Source: Bimastos eiseni
Taxonomy: Eukaryota; Annelida; Clitellata; Crassiclitellata; Lumbricidae
NCBI GenBank assembly: GCA_959347315.1
Contig: OY365808.1
Coordinates: forward strand, 1,606,107 to 1,670,106
Length of the DNA stretch: 64,000 nt
Reading direction: 5' to 3'
Position 1 is the stretch's first letter; each line of letters starts with the position of its first letter. Made by a program: the position numbers and the translations under genes. The notes under the pieces were generated by a model. The model saw nothing but the letters and a program-made list of their open reading frames with translations. It had not been told where the DNA came from and did no database searches. Shown here one piece after another: positions 44,505-55,534 of the stretch.

Positions 44505-44575
44505 AATATTGATGTGTGTCACCCTCTTTTTGTCCGGGGCTTGGTCTTGCACAGTCAAAAGACAAGCAGTAGGCC
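44505..44575 (-). repeat. GTCGTTAAACTG-family short element, truncated
   Basis: GTCACCCTCTTTTTGTCCGG, GGCTTGGTCTTGCACAGTC on the plus strand; the GTCGTT end is decayed. Confidence 0.55.
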
Positions 44576-44719
44576 CACATGCGCAGCTAATATTGGCGCA
44601 ACCAATACAGCAGTCATTTTGGCGCAGGACGTCTTTGGCGTAGATAGTTGATACGGTATAAAATATAAAGTAATATGAAGCATGATCGATTAAAATAGAA
44701 ATGCTTAACTGGAAACTCG

Positions 44720-44945
44720 AATGATGAAAACTATCATGCTCAAATGGAAGCGGGATGGATATCAGAATTCTACTCGTCGTGGAGTCCCTTTGGTCACAAT
44801 CTTCTCATCAATCCAGCTTCCAATTAAACAGAATTTTTTCATCAATCCATTTAGCTTCCATTTAGACAAGATTAATTTCATCAATCCAGCTTCCATCCAA
44901 GCAAAGAATTATGCTTAAATTGAAGCTGGATTGTTGAAAATAATT
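44720..44945. repeat. Local direct and inverted repeats
   Basis: TCATCAATCCA(TTT)AGCTTCCA repeats at about 44806, 44850 and 44878. Inverted partners are at 44745-44770 (AAATGGAAGCGGGAT) and 44918-44935 (AATTGAAGCTGGAT). The 65-codon frame across it is an artefact. Confidence 0.7.
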
Positions 44946-44984
44946 ATGCTTTTGTAATCTATTCCACATCAGGATCGACAGGAA

Positions 44985-46315
44985 CCAGACAGATAAATAG
45001 CTGGACAGATGCTGCTCTTTGCTATCTCACAGCGTCGTTAAACTGAAAATACTACATGTGCACTTTAAGTTGTCAGATTGCAAGCAGTTGCGGAACTAGG
45101 TCAGTGTGTATAGCGTCAGCGTCATTAGTATCAAAGAAAAGGATTTAAGAGCATTTGAACGCTTCTGAATAAAATTTAGGACCTGCTATTGGTCCCAATC
45201 TGTTGGGGTTTATCTTGTTTGTCACAACATTTCGTAATTATGATTCATTCCAATGTCTTTATTAGACACTTCAAAAATGTCTTGGAACTTTGTATATAAG
45301 CCTAAAACGCGTTACGTACATGAAAGCGGTGCACATTCTCCCACTTCCCTTTCATCTGTTGTCCAACCCAAGCAAACAAGCTATTAATATTATTGCGCTG
45401 CCATACTTACCAGAAAAACTTGTTTGAAAGGTGCTTTAATTTAGTAAATTTGTTTAGGTGGTGCTACAGTTGATAAGTCCTGATCTAATGGACGTAGCCT
45501 AAACTACAAAACTATTTTCTAAATATCTTTCTGTACATACATGAATTTAACTAAATTTAGTATAGAAAAATTATTTTTTTGCACTTCAATAGATTAATTA
45601 TAGTATTTTGTTTTTTTTCAGTTTCATTCTTTCTAATTAAATATCAGACAAATGAAAATTGGGACTAATAACAATTAATTACTAATCATAGTCAGACATG
45701 TCGGGCTTTAATTTTGTTAAGTTTCGACTAAGTCTGGTTAATGATCAATTTTCAATCTGTATTTGCTAATAATTGCAGGCATTGCAGACACTCCTGCGAG
45801 GACTGTTATTGTTGCACACCAATAAATGACATGTAAAATTCTCTTATTTGAGTTTTATTCTGTTATAATAAATATAACAGACACCAAGAAATGTTCCGAT
45901 GATTTCAAATAATTGATCGATATGAAGAGATATGAAGTCCCACCAAGCAAGCCAGCCAAATGGATTTTAAAATGTCGTAGCTTTGTTGGAAATTAATCCA
46001 TATTTCTCTCTCTTCATTTCAACTAGAAATACATGTGTCTCAACAAGACTTGCCTGTTAAATCTACTCATACATTCCACCGTCACATGAAAGTCCAATGA
46101 AAATTAACATAACTATTCTATATTCTACATTCTATTGAGTCGATTATATGTCTAACGCAACTACAATGACATTTACTAGTCATAACCACAAAGTGTCAGT
46201 TTTTTCAAACTTTATTGCAATCATTATCTATTTTTTAGAATAGTTTTTTCCCGGAGAGCAGTTAATTCAATGGATTTCAATGAAAACTTTATCAGTTTTC
46301 AGCGCAGAGAGGTGT
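44985..46315. other. No gene; one short repeat end
   Basis: 45015-45050 has a CACAGCGTCGTTAAACTG end; 45195-45235 (CAATCTGTTGGGGTTTATCT, TGTCACAACATTTCG) matches 3250-3293. The remaining 1 kb is extremely AT-rich with no gene. Confidence 0.4.
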
Positions 46316-46319
46316 CATA

Positions 46320-46630
46320 GGTTGCAAGTTAAGATCGATAGTCAGACGTCCAACGTGGATGGTGTTTGGAATTGAGACGACGAGGGACATAATCAGGATT
46401 TGTTACGGAGCAATACTTCTCTCTGTTTGAAGTGAAAGACGAATGGCTGAGGAAAGCACTCTGCGTGTCTGATCGATGGATGGATGGATCCGGGAGTTTA
46501 ACGACCGCTTTTGACAACAAAGGCCGTTGCAGTCGACAGAAATTTGCTTGGCATATAGCAGCACTTACAGCTCATTATCTGATCGATGGATGGATCCAGG
46601 GTTTAACGACAGCTTTCAATCAGCTTTTTG
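46320..46630. repeat. Two pieces of the ~0.8-kb family in opposite orientation
   Basis: 46350-46440 is the 5' start in plus orientation (TGGTGTTTGGAATTGAGACG). 46475-46560 is the 3' end in minus orientation: GATGGATGGATCCGGGAGTT, TAACGAC, GGCCGTTGCAGTCGACAG, TTTGCTTGGCA. A partial duplicate of that end (GGATGGATCCAGGGTTTAAC) is at 46585-46620. Confidence 0.7.
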
Positions 46631-46704
46631 TATCTGATCGATATCTTAAGCATCATTTATTATAGCATTAGTTGACTCTGATTCAAGGGTGTCTAAACTG
46701 TGCG

Positions 46705-46712
46705 TACATACA

Positions 46713-46742
<30 letters not shown>
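46705..46742. repeat. (ATAC)n microsatellite
   Basis: About nine tetranucleotide units. Confidence 0.95.
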
Positions 46743-46743
<1 letters not shown>

Positions 46744-46744
46744 T

Positions 46745-46965
46745 TGGACATATCTGCAGAATAAAAGAGGATAGAAAACTTCGAACACTGGTTTTTGGAA
46801 TAATGGATGGAACAAATAAAAGAGGAAGACCACATAGGGAATGGACAGATGAGATTGAAGACTGACGTGGAACAAATCTTCAAGAATTGAGCCACGCTGC
46901 AATGAACAGAGACGTGTGGAGAGATGTGAGCAAAAATGCATCAGACACCTAAGTACGATGAGCCA
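46745..46965 (+). pseudogene. LINE RT extreme C-terminus
   Basis: KLRTLVFGIMDGTNKRGRPH, REWTDEIED, then after a stop RGTNLQELSHAAMNRDVWR. This matches the G..GRPRKEW.D.I..W.G.....A..R..W tail found in several LINE families. Confidence 0.75.
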
Positions 46966-46969
46966 ATAG

Positions 46970-47480
46970 TTGTTGATTGATTGATTGAAACTGAGCGTGG
47001 ATGCACTGTAGAAGTAATCCGGTGTTTAACGGCGTCACGTGGCTACAAAGACTGTTGACGTCTTTAAATTTGATTTAGTTCATTGATACATTTCAGTGCA
47101 TTTTCATATAAGATTCGTCCAACAATCTCTTTTATTTACAGTTTACGACAATCATTCCTTAGCATCCGATGATGCGATAGCAAAAGACAGGTTAAATGAG
47201 ACACAGGCGCAGCTTATGGCAGTTATAAATTACAATTATGTCCAGTAACACACCATGACATGCATATTTTGCAGACACCTTTAAATCGTTTTTCAGAGCA
47301 TTATATAAATACCAACAGGAGGAGGTCAGTGATTTTCGCTGCTACATGAAATCATGAGGCATCAGTTAACCAACGAATCCAGGAGCTTCGACCACGTCCT
47401 ATTCTTGAGGAGCTGCTCTCTCGTAACTCTGCGCCCGTCAATTTCTTTTAATGTACAGTTTTAATTTACCCTTTTAGTTG
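46970..47480 (+). repeat. Short repeat end plus copy of the ~0.8-kb family
   Basis: 47010-47110 has an inverted GTCTTTAAATTTGATTTAG-type block also near 20400; 47145-47345 has TTACGACAATCATTCC, GATGATGCGATAGC, GAGACACAGGCGCAGC, AGACACCTTTAAATCG and TATAAATACCAACAGGAGG in family order. Confidence 0.55.
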
Positions 47481-47484
47481 GCGT

Positions 47485-47820
47485 CTAACGACAATGTGTA
47501 ATAATAAAGACAGTTGCTACGATCATCAAAATTGACGTCTTCTGAATGTCCCGTACGCCCTGGATCTGTACAAATCTGAATAACCTTACAAGAAACACGA
47601 GTTTCCTTACTAAACTGAAAGTGAAAAAAAGCTTTTTAGTCAAACCAATCGGCGAATCAGACCAAATCGGCGTCGACTTGTTATTTAGATCCATCGATTG
47701 TGCATCCGATTTCTGTTTCTCTTCTAATTTCTCTTCTTCAGTTATGTTCAACGAAACGTCACTCGAATTTGAGGAACTTGATGATATGCCAAGATTTTTT
47801 TTTCGTTTATTCTTTCCCAT
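47485..47820 (-). CDS. Hypothetical reading frame behind an E2F-like promoter region
   Basis: Opens at ATG 47820 on the minus strand: MGKNKRKKNLGISSSSSN is a basic (NLS-like) then Ser-rich start, followed by acidic and Lys-rich sequence to about residue 65. The C-terminal third is Val/Leu/Phe-rich and may be read-through beyond a splice donor. The DNA just upstream (47876-48048) is shared with 60264-60428, so the locus is part of a duplicated or mobile unit. No domain recognised. It could be a first exon, an element ORF or noise. Confidence 0.3.
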   Translation of the reverse strand: MGKNKRKKNLGISSSSSNSSDVSLNITEEEKLEEKQKSDAQSMDLNNKSTPIWSDSPIGLTKKLFFTFSLVRKLVFLVRLFRFVQIQGVRDIQKTSILMIVATVFIITHCR

Positions 47821-47867
47821 TTTCGATTTATTTACTTTATTTGCGTACAGATTTTCAGTTATTGAAA

Positions 47868-47890
47868 TTTCCCGCCAATTGGCGCGAAAA
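47868..47890. promoter_or_regulatory. Back-to-back E2F-like sites
   Basis: Plus strand TTTCCCGCC then AA then TTGGCGCGAAAA: two E2F consensus sites (TTTSSCGC) in inverted arrangement with overlapping CCAATTGG centre, 48 bp upstream of ATG 47820. The second half is preserved at 60267-60278. Confidence 0.5.
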
Positions 47891-48048
47891 CCAGATTAAC
47901 ACTGCCGATCAACAGTCAAAAAGCACTTCACTTTTCAGTTTTCAGACCATCTGTTTACGCTGAATCTTTCTCGGTAACACATGTAACTTATCCACGAGAG
48001 ATTAAAATATCCGATATATCCTAGTATCCGTGAAGTAAGTTTTAATAT
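47876..48048 (-). repeat. Duplicated 5' region, copy 1
   Basis: Matches 60264-60428 over about 165 bp in the same orientation: AACACTGCCGAT, GTTTTCAGAC, TCGGTAACACATGTAACTTA, TCCACGAGAGATTAAAATAT, GTATCCGTGAAGTAAGTT. Confidence 0.9.
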
Positions 48049-48296
48049 TGAAATACTTCCTGACGCATCATCAACATAGCGACCACCGTATTTCGATAAA
48101 ACCTAACGTTTGATAGCGTCAGCCTCCTTGAACTTGGAAAATTGTACTGAATTATTTTATTTCAATTTAACAGAGTTGTTGCCAAAATAAAATGGCTCTA
48201 AGTTCCGTTGGGAAATAGCGTAATCTAACTTAGCGATGAAGAATTCTTAAAATAAATTGGAGACTATATAATTAGATGTGGAATTAGTTAACTACG

Positions 48297-48385
48297 CTAC
48301 TACGCCACTACGCCAGTGCCATGCACGGATAAAGGAGGCGGGCGACGCTAATGATGATTGTTGTCACTAAATAATTAGTCAACGA
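48297..48385 (+). repeat. GTCGTTAAACTG-family short element, diverged
   Basis: GGATAAAGGAGGCGGGCGAC, GCTAATGATGATTGTTG, then TAGTCAACGAAA in place of the usual end. Confidence 0.6.
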
Positions 48386-48389
48386 AATA

Positions 48390-48857
48390 TCATGAGTTGC
48401 AACTACAGTAATTGTAGTAGTAGAAGGCATCGATCGCAATGGGAGAAAGCATTTTGTCTGATTTTTATTTCTAATAGGGCTGAATGGTTGTGAATTAATA
48501 GCAGTAGCAATCTGGTGCAATTTAAGCAATTTAACACGCGACCTTGAGGTGTCCCAGTGACCTTGAAGTGCTGAATTTTGACGTACGATATTTACCGACG
48601 TTAAGCTAGGAGTAATATCAAGAAAAACAAACTTCTCTGATTCTATGGCATGAGTCTGATGAAAGGCAGAATGCTGTAGTCCTACTAGTAAAACATGTTG
48701 AATGTATTTGTAAAACCCGTTGGATATATTAAAACATGTTGGATAAATTGAAAAAATTTGTTGGATATTTTGGTAAAACATGTTGCATATAACAAAACGT
48801 GTTGGATATAATATGGAGACGAATCGCAGCTAAGCTACTGATAAGCTGCTTCCAATG
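48390..48857. other. No gene recognised
   Basis: Contains tandem AAAACATGTTGGATA-like repeats at 48690-48810. The 157-codon frame at 48308-48781 (minus) begins inside a repeat and has no recognised domain. Confidence 0.4.
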
Positions 48858-48861
48858 ATCC

Positions 48862-51800
48862 TGTGGCGTTCTGCCGCCCGAGCGCCTGCCTAGCGCTAAC
48901 GGACGGTGTCGACTCCAGCTTGCGAACACGTCTGAAGTCGCCCGAGTCACTTTCTTACCAAATCTCAATGCTAATGGTTACTCTCTATATCTACCAGGAT
49001 GTTCACTATCACCAGGCAAGATTAGGGACGGGTTTCTTCTCCAAGAAAGGTAACACGGCTCGAATTAGTAACGAGGTCTGACTCTGCCTAGTCCGCGGTC
49101 GCCGGATGGGCAACGTTCTGAGGATGGCCGTACTCAAAACAGGGTTCATAATCATACCGGCAGAAGTCTTCCTCGCCTTGCATACCTTCCAAGCTACTAG
49201 CCTCGTCTTCCTCTACCTCTACCTGATGTCGTACCGTTCAGCATCTTGTGACTCTGAAACTATCGCCATTTAGGGGCACCAAACGTTCTCTTAAGTTACG
49301 AGGTTCAGACATATTTGAAACAAGTCCATAAGCCATTTCGGCCTATACAATTATCGGTAGCTAAATCCAACGTCTTATACTCTTAGACATTACTGTCCCC
49401 AACTCTCTAACCTCTGTCGTATTAGACACACCAGTCTCACAGCTCTTCGTCATATCATGCTAGACACTTAGCTATCACGTCTTCTGCTCAACACGTATCT
49501 CTCGATCTATTTCCGTGTATGGTATAAATGGCCGCACACGTATATTTTGTCATGCACAATTGACTGACTACGTTCCCGTCCTCTGTGTTAGCAGTTACCC
49601 ACCAACACTGATATATTCTGCTTCGATAAAAATGACACTGACATGGTATTCACGGACACTGATAGTGGAGGTCTTCTGTCTATAACCTTCGCTATCTGCA
49701 CACAGATCTTCGATCCGACCTACGCACGAGGGGGCCCGACCTCGCACTTTAGTCAGCTCTCAGAACTGTGTGTGACGACAAACAACCATGTATTCACCTG
49801 GGTACCCGATTACCCAAACGTACTCGTATCGATCACTTCGATCAAACACGCAAGTAGATACACTTCGGGAAAACGGGAGGAGTATCTATGACCAACGTAG
49901 GTAGCCAACAGTAATATTTACGCATCGATCAATTCTTGGTCTGCTTACTATCTTTACCCTGGGTTTCCGACTGCCCAGACTTTCACGTCGGCCTCTTGGC
50001 CCATTTCCGTGTGTGGCATACCGGCCTCACACGCATAAGTTATCATGCACACGATTGACCGTCCTCTGCGTTGGCAGTTGTCCGTCAACACCGTAATATA
50101 TTCTGATACTCGGAAAACCGGGAGGAGTAACTATGACCAACCTAGGTAACAAACAAGAGTATCTATCGAACGACTATAAAGCCATCAAGAAGAGTTACTT
50201 GACTAGTAACCTGAAAGTATCAATCGGCACCAGTGTTTTCTCTTGTTTGTCACGTGCTCTTCTAACGTGTTCACCCTCCACGTGTAATTCCAGCGGGTCC
50301 TTCGGGAATTTCCCCGATATTTCTATCGAGCGTATTCAATGGGGAACTTTCCCCGTATGTGCCAACGCTCCACCGGCAGCTCTCTCGGTTTGTACGGCTG
50401 CTACTGCGGGAATCTACTCGGCTTGTATTTCTTGCGGCCACCCGAATTTTCATGTCTCCGACATCCTGGGGAAAACGGGAGGAGTATCTATGACCGAACT
50501 AGGTAGCCAACAAGTATATTCCTCGGCCTGCTTGCATCTGTCATATACTTTAATATCCGATCACCCAGACTCTCACATGTCTTTAACTCTCATCGACTGC
50601 ATTTATTCATCCCATCGTAGGAACATATTTGTATTCGTCATCTAGAGATCTGACCAACGGTAATGCACCAACTCTCGTTTCTCAGACTCGATTCTCTCAC
50701 AGGCAACTGAGGTAAGTGTCACCACGTTACCTCTATGTTTCACACAGACCTGTATTATTATAATCACTTTCTCTGAAGCAATTGTACTCTGTCTCTTATA
50801 CACTGGAACGAACCACTGGCAGATCTTTCGAGGAAGTCCTCGAAAAGAGATTATGTAGTTAGATCTACAAGAAGAAATTAGTAGACGCCTCGCGGGGAAA
50901 CCGCGAGCCAAGATATTGCAACTAGACACACAAGTGAATAGATTTCTGCAAAACGAGAGGAGTAAGTGTGACCGACCTAAGTAGCCAACAAGAAGATTTA
51001 CCGAATGATCGCAAGACAATAAAGAAGACATACTGCGGGGACACCGCAAGTACAGATATTACGTTTAGTAACTCAAGTAAAGATACGCGGGGAAACCGCG
51101 ACCTAAGACATTGCGATCAGACACGCAAATCAACAGATTGCTGGTAAACGGGAGGGGTAAGTATGACCACGCTAGGTAGCCAAGTATTGATATTTACGGA
51201 AAACCGTAAATAGAAAAGAATATGCAGAGACGCCCACAATTGATCAGGTTTTCGGCACCAAAGAGAACTTTCCCTGTATCTAACGCAACAATGGGGTCAC
51301 CCTCCCCGTATTTTTCGAATGTATTCATGTTTTCCAGTATTTGTCAACGGCTTCTCCGGTAGCTCTCAGTCAGTTTCCAACGGCTTCACGGGTCCGCCCT
51401 CCCCGTCTTTTAACCAACGTGTACACTGGGGAATTCTTCCCGTAAATTGTCTCAACAGTCGCCATAATCTGTCTCGATGTAGCGTTCAGTTGCTCGGGGC
51501 TTTACCCGATCTCTATTTCTCACGGCCACCGACGGGGTCACGTATCCGACAACCTGCTGGTATTCACGAGGAGTAACTATGACCGATCTAGGTAGCCAAC
51601 CAGAATATTTCTCGGCCACCAGAACTCCCACGGTCTGCACGGTCGGGGATTTTTCCCAGTCTATCTCTCTGTCGGCCGCCGAGGCCTCTCTCGATATATG
51701 GGTCGGTCCCTTCTGGGACTCACCCAGTCTGTATCACTCACGGCCACCAACGGGGTCACCATCTTCCCCGTATTTCCGAACAGAACTGTCATTCATTCAT

Positions 51801-52231
51801 TTATTTCTCACGATCGGACTTTCTCTGTCAGCCTGTTGACTCTTACGATCAGGGCACGGTCCGTCTTGCGATCGACGGCAGAGGGGCCCACCCCACCAGA
51901 TCAACGAAAAGCAGCACCAGCCTGACCGCGAGAGCGGCTGTCACTAGAGGTCGTATTTATATGGCAGCACTCAACGATCCCTGGAGCGGTACGAGAACCA
52001 CTCTACGTATGAAGCAGTACCAACCACTGCTTCACATATATAGCGATGCACCGCATGTGAGGCTATACTCAAGCCAATTCATGCGTCTGCAAGCTATGCA
52101 CTCAATTAAAAACCGCCGATCGGTCTTCCTTCCTATGCGCAACACTGTAAAAAATAGACGTAAAATAACACTATGGCGAGCCGATTATTTAAATAAATCA
52201 TTCATTCAAGCCTTGTGGCCTGTCCGCCACA
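48862..52231 (+). mobile_element. Giant solo-LTR-like element, copy 2 (3.4 kb)
   Basis: Starts TGTGGCG, ends CGCCACA (perfect 7-bp inverted terminus), flanked by ATCC on both sides (48858-48861 and 52232-52235). Homologous to 27916-30528 along its length. It is longer partly through an internal tandem duplication: 49498-49630 recurs at 49990-50113. TATTTATAT at 51954-51962 and AATAAA at 52192-52197 match copy 1 in position. Six 28S-like modules occur at about 49875, 50120, 50475, 50955, 51150 and 51565, with small hairpins such as GCGGGGAAACCGC and TGCGGGGACACCGCA. Different flanking duplications on the two copies argue for two independent insertions or solo LTRs rather than one element with both LTRs. 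No protein-coding domain inside. Confidence 0.75.
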
Positions 52232-52239
52232 ATCCTACT

Positions 52240-52580
52240 GAACTCTGGTTAACGATATTCCTCTGTGTACTAGATTATAAAAGGCATTGGAATAAGAAAA
52301 TGGCGCGGAAACTATGGAACGACAGATATCGGAGAACGAAAATGCACTGTGCTGAGAATAGTTTTCAAGGGAATAATTGTCGCAACATGTTATTTATTTT
52401 GTTCTTATTTTCCAGTTTCTGACTTATTGAACAGTCCTTTTTGTACGTTGTAACTTTGGAAGTTCGCTAGCGGGCTATTGACGTCTACATAAAAAATACG
52501 CCATTTGAAGAAAGAGCGAAAAGATGCATCTAGCGGAATTTGGACTCCTTTAAGTCTCTGTTGCTCAACGCTAGAACTTC
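52240..52580. other. No gene recognised
   Basis: Right flank of the giant element; no defended signal. Confidence 0.3.
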
Positions 52581-52582
52581 GT

Positions 52583-52650
52583 CACTGTTAGCACTTTGAA
52601 ATGCCGGTCCAAAACCTAAATAAAAAAAGGAAGGTGACGCTAAGGATGGT
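52583..52650 (+). repeat. GTCGTTAAACTG-family short element, truncated
   Basis: AAATGCCGGTCCAAAACC, AAAGGAAGGTGACGCTAAGG; the usual 3' end is missing. Confidence 0.55.
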
Positions 52651-52713
52651 TACTCTCTAGTTTCGAATTCGAGTAATTTATAAATTGTTTTGAAACGTAT
52701 TCGAAGGTGTCTA

Positions 52714-54060
52714 AACTCATCAAATCAAATCAGAAGAGATTTATTGAACCATCAATAATAACATTTTAATAAAGGAAACAGATCATTCAATTATTTTCTA
52801 AGTCCGGCATATTAAATCAAATAACTGAGTAATTAGGACAAATGTTCAACAGGAGTTCCTTAGGGGATTATTCCCCGCTATGTAGGAACCCCTTAAGTCG
52901 ACAAATATGTGAAAATAATATTATCGAATGGTAGCATAAGATATGTACATAGAGTGCATCATAATTATCTATCAGCAAAACTGGTTGACAGGATATTCCT
53001 GATACAATGACTCAAATAACTAACAGTATATATGGAACAATGTAACATAAAGTAACAAAACATAACCTTAAATAAATTCTTAACTAAAATATTAACAATG
53101 AACAGTAGGCCTAGCTAGTACTAGGCAGCAACATTATAGGCTACAAACTGAGGAATTACAAAATCATGTTAGGGGAAGCAGATGTTATATCAAATTTATT
53201 ATTACTCCAATGTGTTAAACATTGCTCCATGTTAATGAGACTAGGAGATAGCGTTTAGATAGAATACTTGAGATGGCTTTTAAATCAACTATAGTTAGGT
53301 GCATTTCTAATTCCTAAAGGTATTGCGTTCCAAACTAGTGGTCCAGTAGCTTTAATGGAGAATCTTCGTGTATTAGTTCTAGCTGCTAGGACACAGTATC
53401 CAGAGGATCCTCTGGTATCATGGGAATGGACATCCGAGCCTAGAGAGAAGTAGTTGTGGAATGTTCTGGAGGAGAAGTTGATTATTAAATAGATAGACAA
53501 GGAGGCCTATTTGTAATTTTGTGATCTGAGTAATGGCTAAAAGTTTATGGCGGCGAAATAAAGGAGCAGTATGAATGTAACTGGGTACTCCGCTGATGAA
53601 CCTGACCGCCTTGTTTGTAATTTTATTTGTTTATCAAGCCTTGATTTATAGATTGAGGCCCACACTAAGTTACAATAGGAAAGGTAGGGATACACCATAG
53701 TGTAGTACAATTGCTTCCTGATATTTAGTGGCAATTTATAGGCTAACTTATAGAGGATCCCTATATTTTTTGATATTTTGGCAGATATGAAATTGAACGT
53801 GAGGTTTCCAGGTAACAAACTGGCCAATATATACTCCCAAGAAACGTGCATTATTAACTTGGTTAATCGAGGTACCCTTAATATGTATGTTTTGAGAAAT
53901 TGGTTTAGCTTTCTTTTGCGAATGGAAGATTATATAATTGGTCTTGTCAACATTTATAGTGAGTCTGTTAGTTGCAAAACAATCAGCGACTTTGTCTAGT
54001 TCTTGGTTAATGGTATCGACGAGTGTTTGATAAGATTTTTAGTTATTAAATTTGTCATTG
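52714..54060 (-). pseudogene. CR1/L2-type LINE, RT C-terminus with full 3' UTR and tail
   Basis: From about 54050 down: DCFATNRLTINVDKTNYI, FLGVYI, SKNIGILYKLAYKLPLNIRK, QLYYTMVYPYLSYCNLVWAS, then, after frame breaks, FHNYFSLGSDVHSHDTRGSS, TNTRRFSIKATGPLVWNAIP. These are post-palm blocks of an L2/CR1-like ORF2. The ORF ends near 53285 and is followed by about 550 bp of 3' UTR ending GGTTCAATAAATCTCTTCTG and a GATTT repeat tail at 52714-52728. At least two frameshifts; 5'-truncated. Confidence 0.88.
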
Positions 54061-54397
54061 ATTAGTACTTAGCAATGATCCAACTACTCGTTTTTTATAT
54101 ATAGCCGTAGTAAATAGTGTTTTTAAGGTGTCTAAGCAAAGTCTGGTAATTTTCCCGTCGGTTCAATTGATTATTCTATCAAAATGAAATAAAAGCGTTG
54201 TGGTGTGTCTTCCCTTTGTAGAAACCGGCAGAAACAAGATTTTTGGTTCCAATTATTTTTTAATTATTCGATGTCTGATTGTTCATCTTTAATCCTTTGA
54301 TCCATACGCTGCGAACACAGCTGACGTCATCATTTCCATTGACAATTACAAATGCCTATAGCAGTAACTCAGCTACAGTTCCAGTTCAAAATAAGGT
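54061..54397. other. No gene recognised
   Basis: AT-rich; GGTGTCTAAGC motif near 54127. Confidence 0.3.
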
Positions 54398-54485
54398 TCA
54401 GTACGCACAAAATCATTGCTAGTCCGATGCTAAAGAAGAGGCGACGCTAGTGACCTTTTTTAGCACACAGGGTCGCTAACACTGA
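54398..54485 (+). repeat. Short element, diverged 10931 family
   Basis: AAAGAAGAGGCGACGCTAG and GCACACAGGGTCGCTAACACTG. Confidence 0.6.
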
Positions 54486-54689
54486 AAATGCTATCATTCA
54501 CTGATCATAAATAGACTCATTTCTCTGACGAATGAACTTATACTGTAAAATACAAAGAAATATCTGTCCTGATCCGTCAATGAAAGGCGAAACGTTTTGT
54601 TCATTTTGTTCATTGGAGAGAAAGAAAACTGATGGCGGCGATAGGATGTGATCTGTTCCAGTTCTACTATAGGAATGAACGAGTTGGAT

Positions 54690-55435
54690 GGTGTTTGGAA
54701 ATGAGACGGTGTGGGAAATAATTAATCAGTCCCAAGCCTGGATAAAGGAGAAGGAAGATGGTAATGGTCCCTGTTAACACACAGTGTTGTTAAACTACAA
54801 CTACTACCACCACCGACATTTTTGGTGTTTCATCGGTCTTGTATTTTTGGCATCAGCTGCTTAGCAAAGGGACGCATATTTCCAGATTAGTCGGAGTTAT
54901 TGCAGCAACATGCTCTTTGTAAAGGCAATGATCATAGATTTGGACAACCTGCGAATGATTACATTAATTCCTCTGCAACCAAAGATAAAATGAATGATGA
55001 GTTATACGCACCGGACACAGAAGCGGCTTAAAACGCAAACATAGTTGCGGTTTATGATGCTTAAAACAGGCATGCATCGTGATCGAGATCGTAATCGTAC
55101 TAAAAAAATTCCAAAGCGTCGCTTGAAAGCCAATCGCAGGGCACCAGCTTAGTAACAAGCGCTGCATCAATTCAAGGGGGTTGTCCAAGGAATCGTCCGT
55201 GGGAGGCAAGAGTCCAATTTCCTGAGGGTCATATATTCGTAAACGTACGATGATGCAAATTATCCTTAGACACCAATTAATATGTTTGTAACGGTCTTAT
55301 ATACACGCTTACTTCAACATCACAATTTAATGTCTTTTCCTTGCTGTCTGTAATACGCCTAGCAAATATCTGTCGACGGCAACGGCCTCTGTTGCCATAA
55401 GCTCTCGTTAAACCCTGCATCTATCCACAATTTAA
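54690..55435 (+). repeat. Copy of the ~0.8-kb family with nested 10931-type element
   Basis: Starts TGGTGTTTGGAAATGAGACG; 54725-54797 is a 10931-type insert (CAGTCCCAAGCCTGG, ACACAGTGTTGTTAAACTA). It resumes with GGCATCAGCTGCTTAGC, GCAACATGCTC, GACAACCTGCGAATG, and 55240-55435 holds CCTTAGACACC, CTGTCGACGGCAACGGCC, TCTCGTTAAACCCTGCATC. The frame at 54964-55209 has no domain. Confidence 0.65.
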
Positions 55436-55534
55436 TATTTGAATCAGAGTGGGCATATCCATATAATATATAAAGAAGAAAGTCTGTGCGTCTGTCCGGT
55501 GTAACCCGAAACCCTAAAGCTCTTAGCGGTCGTT

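Noticed and set aside
48308..48781. 157-codon minus frame
   Set aside because: Starts in repeats near the giant element and has no domain; homologous DNA at other repeat copies is not open.
27916..52231. One full LTR retrotransposon with the two giant units as its LTRs
   Set aside because: The 18-kb interval holds unrelated LINEs and satellites, no gag-pol, and each unit has its own flanking duplication.
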